Below are positions 18,415-26,833 of a DNA stretch of 61,646 nucleotides, piece by piece (positions within the stretch are counted from its first letter, which is position 1; each line of letters opens with the position of its first letter). Below the pieces are notes generated by a model that was not told the DNA's origin, did not search any database, and saw nothing but the letters and a program-made list of their open reading frames with translations. Source of the DNA: Anaerolineaceae bacterium (GTDB lineage Bacteria; Chloroflexota; Anaerolineae; Anaerolineales; Anaerolineaceae); contig JAGPFF010000009.1 of assembly GCA_018056725.1 (NCBI GenBank), positions 1 to 61,646 on the forward strand. The letters run 5' to 3'. Made by a program: the position numbers and the translations under genes.

Positions 18415-19366
18415 ACCACCAAATGCGGAACCAGGATTTTCCTGAAGCTGTTTCCCCTCTCAAATGGATGGTTGCATTGAGTCTTACCACCGATTGGACG
18501 ACCAGGTCTGGCGCCGAAAAAGTGAACTGGCTGACACCAAACTCGTTCGATTCTGGCAGCTGGTAGATCTCTGAAACGCCATTCGGGTAGATGACGGTTA
18601 CTTCCACTTGCGCGCCAGCTACCGGGCGCATGAAGGGATCATGGACCACAGTGTAAACCGTCTGCGCTTCCTTCGCACCAATACGTGAGCTAAGCGCAAA
18701 CACTTTAACCTGTGGATTGATCAGGTTTCCGCTCTCTTCAGGAGAGGGCTCCGGTTTGAGTAAAGTAGGATCAGCAACATATTGGTTAAAATATTCTGTT
18801 CCCAGATTTGAAATTTTTACCCGTTCACCTTCGGGTTGGTCAGGCCACCATTCCAGGCGGACGTAATCAAAATACTGCATATAGCGATCCTCGATCACCT
18901 CCACCAGGGAAATCGGTTGACCAAAGTGCGTTGCTCCATCCTTAGAATCATAAAATTGCAGAAAGGCGTAACAAACGGAATAGCCGGATGGAAATAACCG
19001 GCAACTGGGACCTTCGCTGGGAATGTTCGCTAATGGACCCCCTCCCTGGTAAAGCCATTGACCGAGCGGGGCAAGCTGCACACGCGGGCCTTCTGCCGTG
19101 TCCAACAGATCAAACCGGGCTTTCTCAAAGTATTGTACATGCGCCTGTGTGACAGGATCTATAAAGTCATCCGTGATTGGTAGACCAAAATAAAAAAGCG
19201 GGTCTTCCACACTGATGTACATTTCCAGAAATTTGCCCCAGATCCAGTGTCCGGTTTCCTGGACGTAAATTGAATCTGATTCTTGCGCGTTGGCAGGGGA
19301 ACTCTGGGATTGGCTGATCAAAGTTACCAACAGCACAAAAAGGAGAATTCCTGATTTTCTCTTCAC
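18413..19366 (-). CDS. Secreted protein with FG-P / VQYF repeats
   Basis: About 317 residues from a GTG start. The N-terminus KRKSGILLFVLLVTLISQ followed by an SPANA site is a clear Sec signal peptide. The mature part has two to three loosely repeated modules containing DPLFYFGLPIT...VQYFEKARF and THFGQPIS...MQYFDYVRLEWW, a pattern common in secreted proteins of Chloroflexota. The last ~110 residues (VKVFALSSR...VVHDPFMRPVAGAQVEVTV) look like an Ig-like or invasin-type beta domain. It probably lies outside the membrane. GTG was chosen because a consensus promoter lies directly upstream; reading back to 19444 would put the promoter inside the gene. Confidence 0.7.
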   Translation of the reverse strand: MKRKSGILLFVLLVTLISQSQSSPANAQESDSIYVQETGHWIWGKFLEMYISVEDPLFYFGLPITDDFIDPVTQAHVQYFEKARFDLLDTAEGPRVQLAPLGQWLYQGGGPLANIPSEGPSCRLFPSGYSVCYAFLQFYDSKDGATHFGQPISLVEVIEDRYMQYFDYVRLEWWPDQPEGERVKISNLGTEYFNQYVADPTLLKPEPSPEESGNLINPQVKVFALSSRIGAKEAQTVYTVVHDPFMRPVAGAQVEVTVIYPNGVSEIYQLPESNEFGVSQFTFSAPDLVVQSVVRLNATIHLRGETASGKSWFRIWW

Positions 19367-19372
19367 AATGAT

Positions 19373-19401
19373 ATTATACAAAAATGGATGGCTATTCGCA
19401 A
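19373..19401 (-). promoter_or_regulatory. Strong leaderless promoter for the secreted protein
   Basis: On the minus strand: TTGCGA, a 17-base spacer, then perfect TATAAT directly preceded by TG. Six bases separate the -10 from GTG at 19366, so the mRNA would start at about the first codon. Confidence 0.7.
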
Positions 19402-19427
19402 TTAATTCTATCGAATGGAGGAAGAGA

Positions 19428-20663
19428 TTACATTTCTGGCGCATCAGCCGCCACTGTAGATGCAGGAAAACGGCGGGAGAGCAACAGAAACGCGATCACG
19501 CTGACTACCCCTAAGATTCCCCCTCCAAGCCAGGTTGCCCGTGGCGCAATGGAATCGCTCAAAAAACCACCCATCAGAGGTGCGATCCCTGAAGCCACGT
19601 TGTGGGTCAATCCATAAAGGCTCATATACCGCCCACGCATATCCGCTGGCGCAAGGCTGGCGGTATATGTGGTGGAGGTGGGGATAAGGATCAGTTCCCC
19701 TATTGTCATGATCACCATACAACACCAAAAACCCCAGAAACCGCTGAAAAATGCGATCAGGGTTGTTGCAGCTGCATAAAAAACCGTGCCCAGAGTAAGC
19801 ATACGCAATGGAGGATGTTTTTTAGTCACCTGCGTGACCAGATACTGCAGTGTAACCACCATCAGCGCATTGGTGGTGGGAATAAATCCGTAAAGATTTT
19901 CTGGAACACCAAATTGAATATTGGAATACACCGGCAAAAGTACCCAAATTAAGGAAGCCAACATGGAGGTAAGAGTAAAAGCTCCGATAAACATCATAAA
20001 TTCCCGATGATGCAATACCCGGCTATAACCTTCAAAGGAGCGCTCCCGTTGTGAAGCGCTGCTCTGGATGGCAGGCAGTGTTTCCTGCCCGCGCCAACCT
20101 ATGAGCAACCCGTAGAAGATCAAGCCACACGCAGCAGCGATGAAAGCCACAGTATAGGAATGGACAGCCACAAACCCGCCAATCGCCGGACCAATCGCCA
20201 CCCCGGTATTGCCACTCATGCGGATGAGCGCATAAGCAGAGGAGCGCTTTTCTGCGGGGATGAGATCAGCCAGCATCGCATCTGCCCCCACGCGATAAAG
20301 TGGGTTAAAAGCGCCCAACAGTGCTTCTGCCAGGGCAAAACTGGTAAACGTCTCAGCGCGAGCCAGCAAGAGGTAAACCAGACCGTTCCCGATCAGGCTG
20401 ACCACCATAATCCATTTTCGTCCCAACCGGTCAATAATCGGTCCGGCGATTAACGAAAAGACCAGCCCGGTTAGAGCATTGATGGTCATCAGTGAGGCAA
20501 CCTGGGTTAATGGCACTGCCAGTTTTTTAGAGACGTAGATCATCAGGAATGGCCATATCATCGAGGTGCCGATCGTGCTGATAAGCATACCGATGAAGAT
20601 CAGCCAGAATTGCCGGGGATAATTCCGGAGGAGAGTTGACAGCCGCAGCAGCAGTTGCTTCAT
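19428..20663 (-). CDS. MFS transporter, drug-efflux-like
   Basis: About 411 residues with twelve predicted membrane helices. The motif-A loop between helices 2 and 3 reads GPIIDRLGRKWIMV. SSAYALIRMSGNTGVAIGPAIGG is the helix 4/5 region typical of DHA1-like exporters. The ATG at 20663 overlaps the previous gene's TGA by four bases. It is a tandem paralogue of the interrupted gene upstream (shared PRQFW near the N-terminus, TTNA in the second half and ARYMSLY/GRYMSLY-type loops). The cargo is unknown. The copy is intact and ends in TAA. Confidence 0.88.
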   Translation of the reverse strand: MKQLLLRLSTLLRNYPRQFWLIFIGMLISTIGTSMIWPFLMIYVSKKLAVPLTQVASLMTINALTGLVFSLIAGPIIDRLGRKWIMVVSLIGNGLVYLLLARAETFTSFALAEALLGAFNPLYRVGADAMLADLIPAEKRSSAYALIRMSGNTGVAIGPAIGGFVAVHSYTVAFIAAACGLIFYGLLIGWRGQETLPAIQSSASQRERSFEGYSRVLHHREFMMFIGAFTLTSMLASLIWVLLPVYSNIQFGVPENLYGFIPTTNALMVVTLQYLVTQVTKKHPPLRMLTLGTVFYAAATTLIAFFSGFWGFWCCMVIMTIGELILIPTSTTYTASLAPADMRGRYMSLYGLTHNVASGIAPLMGGFLSDSIAPRATWLGGGILGVVSVIAFLLLSRRFPASTVAADAPEM

Positions 20664-21889
20664 AAATGACCTGTTCGGGCAGCGGAAGACATAAAAGTGG
20701 GTTTTTGCCAAGCCAGCTTGGCAAAGATTAGAAAAGCCAGAAAGCCGGTTAACCCTGCCGTATACCACATTGCCTGAGGTGAAAAGAGATCACTGGAAAA
20801 TCCCGCCAAAAGCGGTCCAAGACCTGACCCGATGCTCCAGGTGAGATTGTAGAGGCTCATGTATCTTGCACGCATCGCTGGAGGCGCCAGCCGGGAGGTA
20901 TAAGTGGTTGTCGTGGGCACCAGAATCATTTCACCGATCGTTGCTCCCACCATACATAACCAGAACCACTAAAAACCGGTGCCAAAAGCTACACAGAAAA
21001 TGGAAATCGCGTAAACCAATGCGCCAATAGCCATTGCCGTGGGTGGCTTGCGCCTGTTCACCTGCCTGGTGATGAGTAATTGCATGGTAATGACCATGAT
21101 CGCATTGGTGGTAGGAATGAAACCATAGTGGCTTTCGGATAAGCCGTAATTTTGCTTGGTGTAAGCTGCCAGCATCATCCATAAGGTGGAGGTGCAAATT
21201 CGGTTCAATGAGTAAGCCACCAGTACCTGAAGGAAGATTTTATCGCGCAGAATCATTGCATAACTACCGGGTTCTTCTGCGGTTGTTGTGGGGGAATCGC
21301 TGTTTCGATTGCGAGTCTCCCGGATCAATAACGCGACCAGGATGCCAATTCCTGCAAAGCCAATACCCATGATGGCGAAGGTTAACCCATAGGAAACGGT
21401 CACCAGGAATCCACCCACCGCCGGACCGAAAGCCACCCCGAAATTGTTCCCCATTCGCAAGAGGGAATAAGCGTCCAACCTCTTTTCTTCAGGCACCAAA
21501 TCCGCCACCATGGCATCCGCCGTCAAACGGTAAACGGGTGTGGTCGCCCCGGTGACGACCATCAACAGGGCATAAACTGGCAGCGAACCCGCCAGCCTGA
21601 AGAAAAACCAGCCAAAAGCTGCCAGGAGCAATGAAAAGATCATTACTCCTTTACGACCAAACCTGTCCGCAATCGCCCCGCCAAGAAATGAAGCCGCCAC
21701 ACCCACTGCCGCGTTTAAGGTCATCAACCACGAGACATTAGACAGAGGTTGACCCAAATGCAAACTAATATAGAGGAGTAAAAAGCTCCACATCAGGCTG
21801 TGAAAGAAGTAAGCCAGCATCATGACCGTCGTCAGCAACCAAAACTGACGCGGATATTGATGGACTGCAGATTTTAACCGGGGAAACAT
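20660..21889 (-). pseudogene. MFS transporter interrupted by an in-frame TAG
   Basis: The frame codes for a full MFS transporter (about 409 codons) but contains one TAG at 20969-20971. The frame stays open on both sides (306 codons before, then the last third), so this is a nonsense change and not a frameshift. Aligned with the intact paralogue (SGFWGFWCCM) the amber falls where that protein has Trp: GTGF, stop, WFWLCM. A single TGG to TAG change would explain it. The first part contains the motif-A loop GAIADRFGRKGVM. A restart at ATG 20953 could make a fragment of about 97 residues. It is either a recent pseudogene or a sequence error. Confidence 0.8.
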
Positions 21890-21896
21890 GCGCCTA

Positions 21897-21924
21897 ATTC
21901 TATCACTCGCAATCTAAAAATCAA
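21897..21924 (-). promoter_or_regulatory. Leaderless promoter for the tandem MFS genes
   Basis: Minus strand: TTGATT, a 16-base spacer, TAGAAT with an extended TGA before it, then seven bases to the ATG at 21889. No ribosome-binding site fits between, so a leaderless start is likely. Confidence 0.5.
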
Positions 21925-21983
21925 ACATGGAACAAAAAGGATAAAATTATTTCAAACAATTACGCACTGGAAAGGAGAAGAAT

Positions 21984-22421
21984 ATGTGGAAGGAATTTAA
22001 GCAATTTATTGTACGGGGGAACGTCGTAGATCTGGCGATTGGCATCATCCTTGGTGGAGCTTTTGGCAAAATTGTGACCTCCCTGGTGAATGATGTCATC
22101 ATGCCGCCAATTGGATTATTGCTCGCCAAGGTAGATTTCAGTAACCTCTTTATTAATCTAGGAAAGACGCCTTATACGTCTCTGGCTGATGCCCAGGCAG
22201 CCGGTGCACCCACAATCAATTATGGGCTTTTTATCAATACTGTAATCAGTTTTCTAATCGTTTCTCTGGTGATTTTCTGGGTGGTTAAAGCGATCAACCG
22301 GTTGAATCAACAAGAAAAACCAGCTGAAATTACCACCCGAGAATGTCCTCATTGCCTTTCCCAAATTCCCCGCAAAGCCCACCGCTGCCCTCACTGCACC
22401 TCTGAAGTGGATCCAGTATAG
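21984..22421 (+). CDS. mscL: Large-conductance mechanosensitive channel with zinc-ribbon tail
   Basis: 145 residues. The N-terminal helix and TM1 read [20 protein letters not shown], the MscL signature, followed by the periplasmic loop and TM2 ([17 protein letters not shown]). The pore opens on osmotic downshock to release solutes. The cytosolic end, instead of only a short helix, carries CPHC...CPHC, a zinc ribbon of about 25 residues. GGAAAGGAG precedes the ATG. It ends with TAG and a bidirectional terminator. Confidence 0.95.
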   Translation: MWKEFKQFIVRGNVVDLAIGIILGGAFGKIVTSLVNDVIMPPIGLLLAKVDFSNLFINLGKTPYTSLADAQAAGAPTINYGLFINTVISFLIVSLVIFWVVKAINRLNQQEKPAEITTRECPHCLSQIPRKAHRCPHCTSEVDPV

Positions 22422-22439
22422 CCTCCTTATTAAGAAAAT

Positions 22440-22470
22440 CTCCCGGGGCTGCAGCTCCGGGAGTGCGTTT
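22440..22470. terminator. Bidirectional terminator between mscL and the dnaC-like gene
   Basis: Inverted repeat CTCCCGG (22440-22446) / CCGGGAG (22457-22463) with a 10-base loop that itself contains GCTGCAGC. T-rich stretches follow on both strands, and the element lies between two converging genes. Confidence 0.7.
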
Positions 22471-22479
22471 CTTTGACTT

Positions 22480-23880
22480 TCATGAACTTCGCTTACGGCG
22501 GCTGGTTTCGGGTCGCATATTGCCACTGCGGTAGGAGGGTGCGAGAATTTCATAGATTTTGCAAATGCGGGTGTCCAGCATGCGGCTGCGAATGCGCGCA
22601 TCAAGATCCTCGAGATTGCAGGACATGGTAATGACAGTGGGTAATTTGGCGTTATAGCGTTCATTGAAGATCTGGTAAAGTTTTTCGCGCGCCCATGGGG
22701 TAGCGCTTTGGGTTCCCAGATCATCCAGGATCAAGATCTGTGCAGATTTTACCCGGTTGAACAACTCATCATAGGAAGTGTTGCTCGAAGGGCTGAAAGT
22801 GGCACGCAAATGATCCAACAGATCTGGAACCACCACAAATACCGGCTTGTCACCCATCCCTTTGCGAAAGTTCCCAATGGCGGCAGCGAGATGGGTTTTC
22901 CCGCATCCATAAGTTCCGGTCATCACCAGCCAGCCCCGTGGTTGTTCTGCGAATTCCTGAGCGGCGCGGAATACCTTTTCAAGATTTAACCGGACTTCGG
23001 GAGTGAGATTTTCAGGCTCCCGCAGGCTGAAATTGCCAAACGAGCGGTCTGAAAGCATTTGCAGTTGGTAGAGCAGCGGGTCGTGCAAATCTCTCACCGG
23101 GGAACGGTAATCGGGTGCGGTGATGCGCACATTCACCACCAGATCGGGATCCTGCAGACGCGAGCGAATGCGATCATCCAGGTCCTCAAGATCAGTGTTG
23201 GTGGTGACCACAGTGGGGAGTTTGCGGATATAACGATAATCAATAATCTGGAACAACTTCTCTTTTGCCCAACCAGTGGCATTTTGTGCGCCTAGATCAT
23301 CCAGAATGAGCAGATTGACATTGCGCAGCTCCTCAAAACGCTGCTCAAATGTTTCATCCGTCGCATCGTAAGCATAGCGCAACCAATCCAGTAAATCCGG
23401 CACAGTCAGAAAGATGGTCTTCATGCCAAATTCCACGCAACTGTTGGCAATGGCTGCCGCCAGGTGTGTTTTTCCGCAGCCATAGGTTCCCATCAGCAGC
23501 AGCCAGCCGCGGGGATTGCCGGTAAATTGTTGCGCCTGGCTGAGAGCATACTGCAGCGAGCGGATTTGTTCATCCGCTAACCCCAACCGCCCCTGCACAG
23601 AGAAATCGCTAAAAGTCATGGTCTTGAAGGCTTCGAGATTGCTCATTTCATAGAGCCGCCGTTTGGCAGTCTGATTGGATTTGTTCTGCTGGCAGATGCA
23701 GGGAACAAGTCTGCCAAATTCTGGATCGCTTATAGGAAGATCACGGCGCAGGAACCCAACTCCGCCACAAATAGGGCAGACTTCCTGCGCAGCGGATGCG
23801 TCAGCGGTTGATGTAGTCGGCAAATTTTCCCTCGCTATCCCGCGGGCGATTTTCTTCAGCGGATCTTTTATCGGTTCCAT
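22480..23880 (-). CDS. Tandem DnaC/IstB-like ATPase (two AAA+ domains in one chain)
   Basis: About 466 residues from ATG 23880. A zinc-finger-like CPIC...CIC element lies at about 35-63. Two DnaC-type AAA+ modules follow, each with the same Walker A GTYGCGKT (about 131-138 and 322-329), Walker B LILDDLG and a final LEDLDxRIRSR sensor/arginine segment. DnaC/DnaI proteins load the replicative helicase, and this gene lies in one operon with dnaB and a DnaD-like gene. The start is uncertain because ATG 23880 overlaps the upstream coding sequence by 80 bases; a TTG at about 23823 would overlap less. Both ATPase sites look intact, which is unusual for a fused loader. Confidence 0.85.
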   Translation of the reverse strand: MEPIKDPLKKIARGIARENLPTTSTADASAAQEVCPICGGVGFLRRDLPISDPEFGRLVPCICQQNKSNQTAKRRLYEMSNLEAFKTMTFSDFSVQGRLGLADEQIRSLQYALSQAQQFTGNPRGWLLLMGTYGCGKTHLAAAIANSCVEFGMKTIFLTVPDLLDWLRYAYDATDETFEQRFEELRNVNLLILDDLGAQNATGWAKEKLFQIIDYRYIRKLPTVVTTNTDLEDLDDRIRSRLQDPDLVVNVRITAPDYRSPVRDLHDPLLYQLQMLSDRSFGNFSLREPENLTPEVRLNLEKVFRAAQEFAEQPRGWLVMTGTYGCGKTHLAAAIGNFRKGMGDKPVFVVVPDLLDHLRATFSPSSNTSYDELFNRVKSAQILILDDLGTQSATPWAREKLYQIFNERYNAKLPTVITMSCNLEDLDARIRSRMLDTRICKIYEILAPSYRSGNMRPETSRRKRSS

Positions 23881-24493
23881 TACGACCTTTCTCTTTCCAT
23901 GAAGCAAGGATCGCTTCAATATATTTCCAATTGCGTACATTCTTGATTACTGCCATACGGACGGCATCTTCAATCCATTCGAGCGGGTAGGTAATTTCCG
24001 CGTCAAGGAGAGTTTCTGCGATCAACGGAGTGAGCGGACCAATGTTCTGTTCATACAGCGCATAGATATTGGGACGCTCCGGTTGCAGCTGAATCGGCAT
24101 CCGATCCACCAGGTCCGGATTCCAGGCACCTTGCATCAAGCCGTTGTGCGCAGCCGCGCCTCTTTCGGTATGAAGAAAAAAGATGCCTTCACCCTTGAAG
24201 ATTGCCCGCAAAAGGCTGCCGCGCTCTACCATCAAATCCAGAGCCCGTTGAAGGCGGCGTTCCTGTTCCGCGGGATCCTTCCCAAACATCTGCATCAGAC
24301 GGGTATCTTTAAGCAAATCACTGTGGCGCATAAAACGGGGTTCCGTGGGCTGCCCTTGAAGGTACCAAAAGGCATACAGGGTGAGGCGTAATTCATCAAT
24401 ATCTTCGATGACCGGTAATAAATCGTTAAAAAAAGCACCTGGTATGGGTATAGATTCATTGGAGCTGTTTTCAAACCCTTTAAACACAACCAT
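23801..24493 (-). CDS. DnaD-domain protein (primosome component-like)
   Basis: 230 residues. The C-terminal half (about 140-205: NIYALYEQNIGPLTPLIAE, then WIEDAVRMAVIKN.RNWKYIEAIL) is the DnaD/DnaB_2 helical domain that binds DNA in Gram-positive primosomes. The N-terminal part (DELRLTLYAFWYLQG) is winged-helix-like. The tail is charged and probably flexible. It starts eight bases after dnaB and its end overlaps the tandem DnaC-like gene. The context strongly supports helicase loading at the origin or at stalled forks. Confidence 0.85.
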   Translation of the reverse strand: MVVFKGFENSSNESIPIPGAFFNDLLPVIEDIDELRLTLYAFWYLQGQPTEPRFMRHSDLLKDTRLMQMFGKDPAEQERRLQRALDLMVERGSLLRAIFKGEGIFFLHTERGAAAHNGLMQGAWNPDLVDRMPIQLQPERPNIYALYEQNIGPLTPLIAETLLDAEITYPLEWIEDAVRMAVIKNVRNWKYIEAILASWKEKGRNGTDKRSAEENRPRDSEGKFADYINR

Positions 24494-24501
24494 TGCAGAC
24501 T

Positions 24502-25884
24502 CTACCTTTTCTTTGTTTTGGTCAAATCTACCACTGGCGCGGCATTTTCAAATTTTGCCAAATTTTCAAGGAAAATTGTCTCAATTGAGCCAGTAGGACC
24601 GTTGCGGTGTTTGGAAACGATCAATTCAGCGACATTGTGGCGGGGACTTTCTTTATTATCTTTGTCTGGACGGTGAATGAACATGACAATGTCCGCATCC
24701 TGCTCCAAACTGCCGGATTCGCGCAAGTCTGACAACATTGGTCTTTTATCCTCCCGGTGTTCCACCGCACGGGAAAGCTGCGCTGCTGCCAGCACGGGTA
24801 CATCCAGCTCACGCGCAAGCACTTTGAGACTTCGGGAAATGTAGGATACTTCCTGAACGCGATTCTCATTCCGCGAATCACTGCCCATCAATTGCAGGTA
24901 ATCCACCAGGATGAGATCCAGATTATATTCCATGTGCAGCCGGCGGCATTTGGTGCGCAGCGCGAGCGGTGTAATTGCCGGAGTATCATCCAGCCATATC
25001 TTGGTATCCCCAAGGACTCCCATCGCCTGAACAAAAACGTTCCATTCATCGTCCCGGAGTTTGCCCATCCTGAGCCGATGCGAATCAATGTTTGTTTCCT
25101 GGGCAATGAGACGCTGCACAAGCTGTTGGTTTGACATTTCCATCGAAAACATCGCCACATTTTTGTGCTCTTTTTGAGCCGCATTCTTCGCCACCGAAAG
25201 GAGAAACCCGGTTTTTCCCGAACCGGGTCTTCCAGCGACGATGATCAAATCGGATTTCTGCAGCCCACCTAACAGGTGATCCAGATCAGCCAATCCCGTT
25301 GGCACCCCGACAATCTCATCATCACGTTTGGAAAGCTCATCCAGGTGATCATAATATTCACCGACCACATCATGAATCGGTTCCAGGTCATGGCGCACGC
25401 GGCGGGAACTCAAGCCAAAGACCGATTTCTCCGCCTCGTCAAGAATGGTGCGTACTTCCTTCCCCTCGTCGTAGGCAAGACGAGCCATTTCGTTGGCTGC
25501 GGCTAACATTTTGCGGCGGATGGAGGTCTGCTCCACGATTTGGGCGTAAGCCTCCGCATGAAGGGAAGTGGGGGTTTGATTCACCAACGCCACCAGGTAT
25601 GCCTGCCCGCCAATTTCTGAAAGTTGAGCATGTTCTTCCAGATCTTCGCTCACGGTCAAAATATCAATGGGAATACGCTTTTCATGCAAGCGGACGTAAG
25701 AATCCCAGATCCATTGATTGCGAATGATATAGAAATCATCCGCCTTGATGATCTGAGAAATTTCGAAGTATGAGTCAGGATTGATCAGCACAGACCCCAG
25801 CACGGCTTCTTCTGCTTCCCGGCTGTTGGGTTGAGACTGAATGGTGGTCGTTGCGTCCTCATCATATGGCGGAAAATTACCCAT
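24502..25884 (-). CDS. dnaB: Replicative DNA helicase DnaB
   Basis: 460 residues, the typical length. The N-terminal domain (EEAVLGSVLINPDSYFEI) is followed by a linker and a RecA-like helicase with Walker A AGRPGSGKT (about residue 216), Walker B LILVDYLQLM, and the DnaB arginine/sensor elements SRAVEHREDKRPMLSDLRESG and ADIVMFIHRPD. No intein is present. It unwinds DNA at the fork as a hexamer. It ends in TAG and lies between the BFN nuclease gene (45 bases upstream) and the loader genes. Confidence 0.97.
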   Translation of the reverse strand: MGNFPPYDEDATTTIQSQPNSREAEEAVLGSVLINPDSYFEISQIIKADDFYIIRNQWIWDSYVRLHEKRIPIDILTVSEDLEEHAQLSEIGGQAYLVALVNQTPTSLHAEAYAQIVEQTSIRRKMLAAANEMARLAYDEGKEVRTILDEAEKSVFGLSSRRVRHDLEPIHDVVGEYYDHLDELSKRDDEIVGVPTGLADLDHLLGGLQKSDLIIVAGRPGSGKTGFLLSVAKNAAQKEHKNVAMFSMEMSNQQLVQRLIAQETNIDSHRLRMGKLRDDEWNVFVQAMGVLGDTKIWLDDTPAITPLALRTKCRRLHMEYNLDLILVDYLQLMGSDSRNENRVQEVSYISRSLKVLARELDVPVLAAAQLSRAVEHREDKRPMLSDLRESGSLEQDADIVMFIHRPDKDNKESPRHNVAELIVSKHRNGPTGSIETIFLENLAKFENAAPVVDLTKTKKR

Positions 25885-25929
25885 GGCGCGCCCTTTTTTT
25901 AGGTTTCTTTAAGAAAAGCGGAATTCTTC

Positions 25930-26535
25930 CTACGCAGGAAGATCAGAATCATCTGGTGGCTGGGGTCCGGGTTTATCTTCATCTTTCCCCAGATCGTCCA
26001 GGTCGATATGCTCCAAAAAATCTTCAAACAATGAGAGGCGCTGTGAAGATTCGTCTTCTCCTGCAGCAGTCTCACCGGTTTGACTTGAACTTCCCGCTGC
26101 ATGCAGCAGATCCTCTCGAATATCCGTTTCCGGACGGATTGAAGCATCGCGTAGAATCTCTACATTCACCAGAATCGGGACGTGTGCCCGGACGGCAAGA
26201 GCAATAGAATCCGATGGACGGGCATCCACATCGAAGAGACGGTCATTTTGTTCAATGACCAGGTTACCGTAAAAAACATCCCCTTTCAATGCAACCACTT
26301 CCACCCGCATCAGGCGGGCGCCCAATGCAGAAAGCGCCTGAATCAAGAGGTCGTGGGTTTGTGGGCGCGCGACTTCAATTTCCTGCAAGGAGATGGTGAT
26401 GGCTTCAGCCTCAAAAGGACCGATCCAGATCGGCAGGTAGCGGTCACTGTTAACCTCGCGCAGCAAAACGATACGTTGCTGGTTGGTCAAACTGACCCGA
26501 ATACTGTCGATTACGACTTCCACCATTTGCGTCAC
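25930..26535 (-). CDS. Bifunctional nuclease family (BFN, DUF151) protein
   Basis: 201 residues. Residues about 1-135 form the BFN/DUF151 domain: IVLLREVNSDRYLPIWIGPFEAEAI, then RPQTHDLL and VDARPSDSIALAVR, the three hallmark segments. Plant and bacterial members have been linked to RNase/DNase activity. The last 60 residues are acidic and disordered. The start is GTG at 26535 with GGAGG seven bases upstream; an ATG three codons later is also possible. It appears to be the first gene of the dnaB operon. Confidence 0.88.
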   Translation of the reverse strand: MTQMVEVVIDSIRVSLTNQQRIVLLREVNSDRYLPIWIGPFEAEAITISLQEIEVARPQTHDLLIQALSALGARLMRVEVVALKGDVFYGNLVIEQNDRLFDVDARPSDSIALAVRAHVPILVNVEILRDASIRPETDIREDLLHAAGSSSQTGETAAGEDESSQRLSLFEDFLEHIDLDDLGKDEDKPGPQPPDDSDLPA

Positions 26536-26833
26536 CTTTAGCCTCCCGGAAAGATTAAATCAGTTATGGAATTATTCTAACACGCCAGAAAACCGAGTGC
26601 AACGGAAACACACTACCGGCATATTTTCTTAAGGTTAACCGGATTGTGAACTAACTTTTTTTAAGTTTAGTGTATAATACTTTTACTTTTAGCGGGAATA
26701 TTAACAAAAAAATCGAATAACGACCTGCCTTTCTTTGATTCATTGCACCGTTCAATTGTGTTACAAAGTGTTCCTGCTATTTTAATGATTCACTCCAGGC
26801 TATTTCAAGAAAAAAGGATGAGGCTGCGTAGAG
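26536..26833. other. Divergent intergenic region
   Basis: About 300 bases between the BFN nuclease operon (-) and the response regulator (+), AT-rich. It holds a TATAAT on the plus strand (26673-26678) and a TTAGAAT-like box on the minus strand near 26578. No reading frame of interest, RNA gene or clear repeat was seen. Confidence 0.6.
26673..26678 (+). promoter_or_regulatory. -10 box upstream of the response regulator
   Basis: Perfect TATAAT preceded directly by TG, without a good -35 at 16-18 bases. It implies a leader of about 150 bases before the TTG start at 26834, long enough for regulation. Confidence 0.45.
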
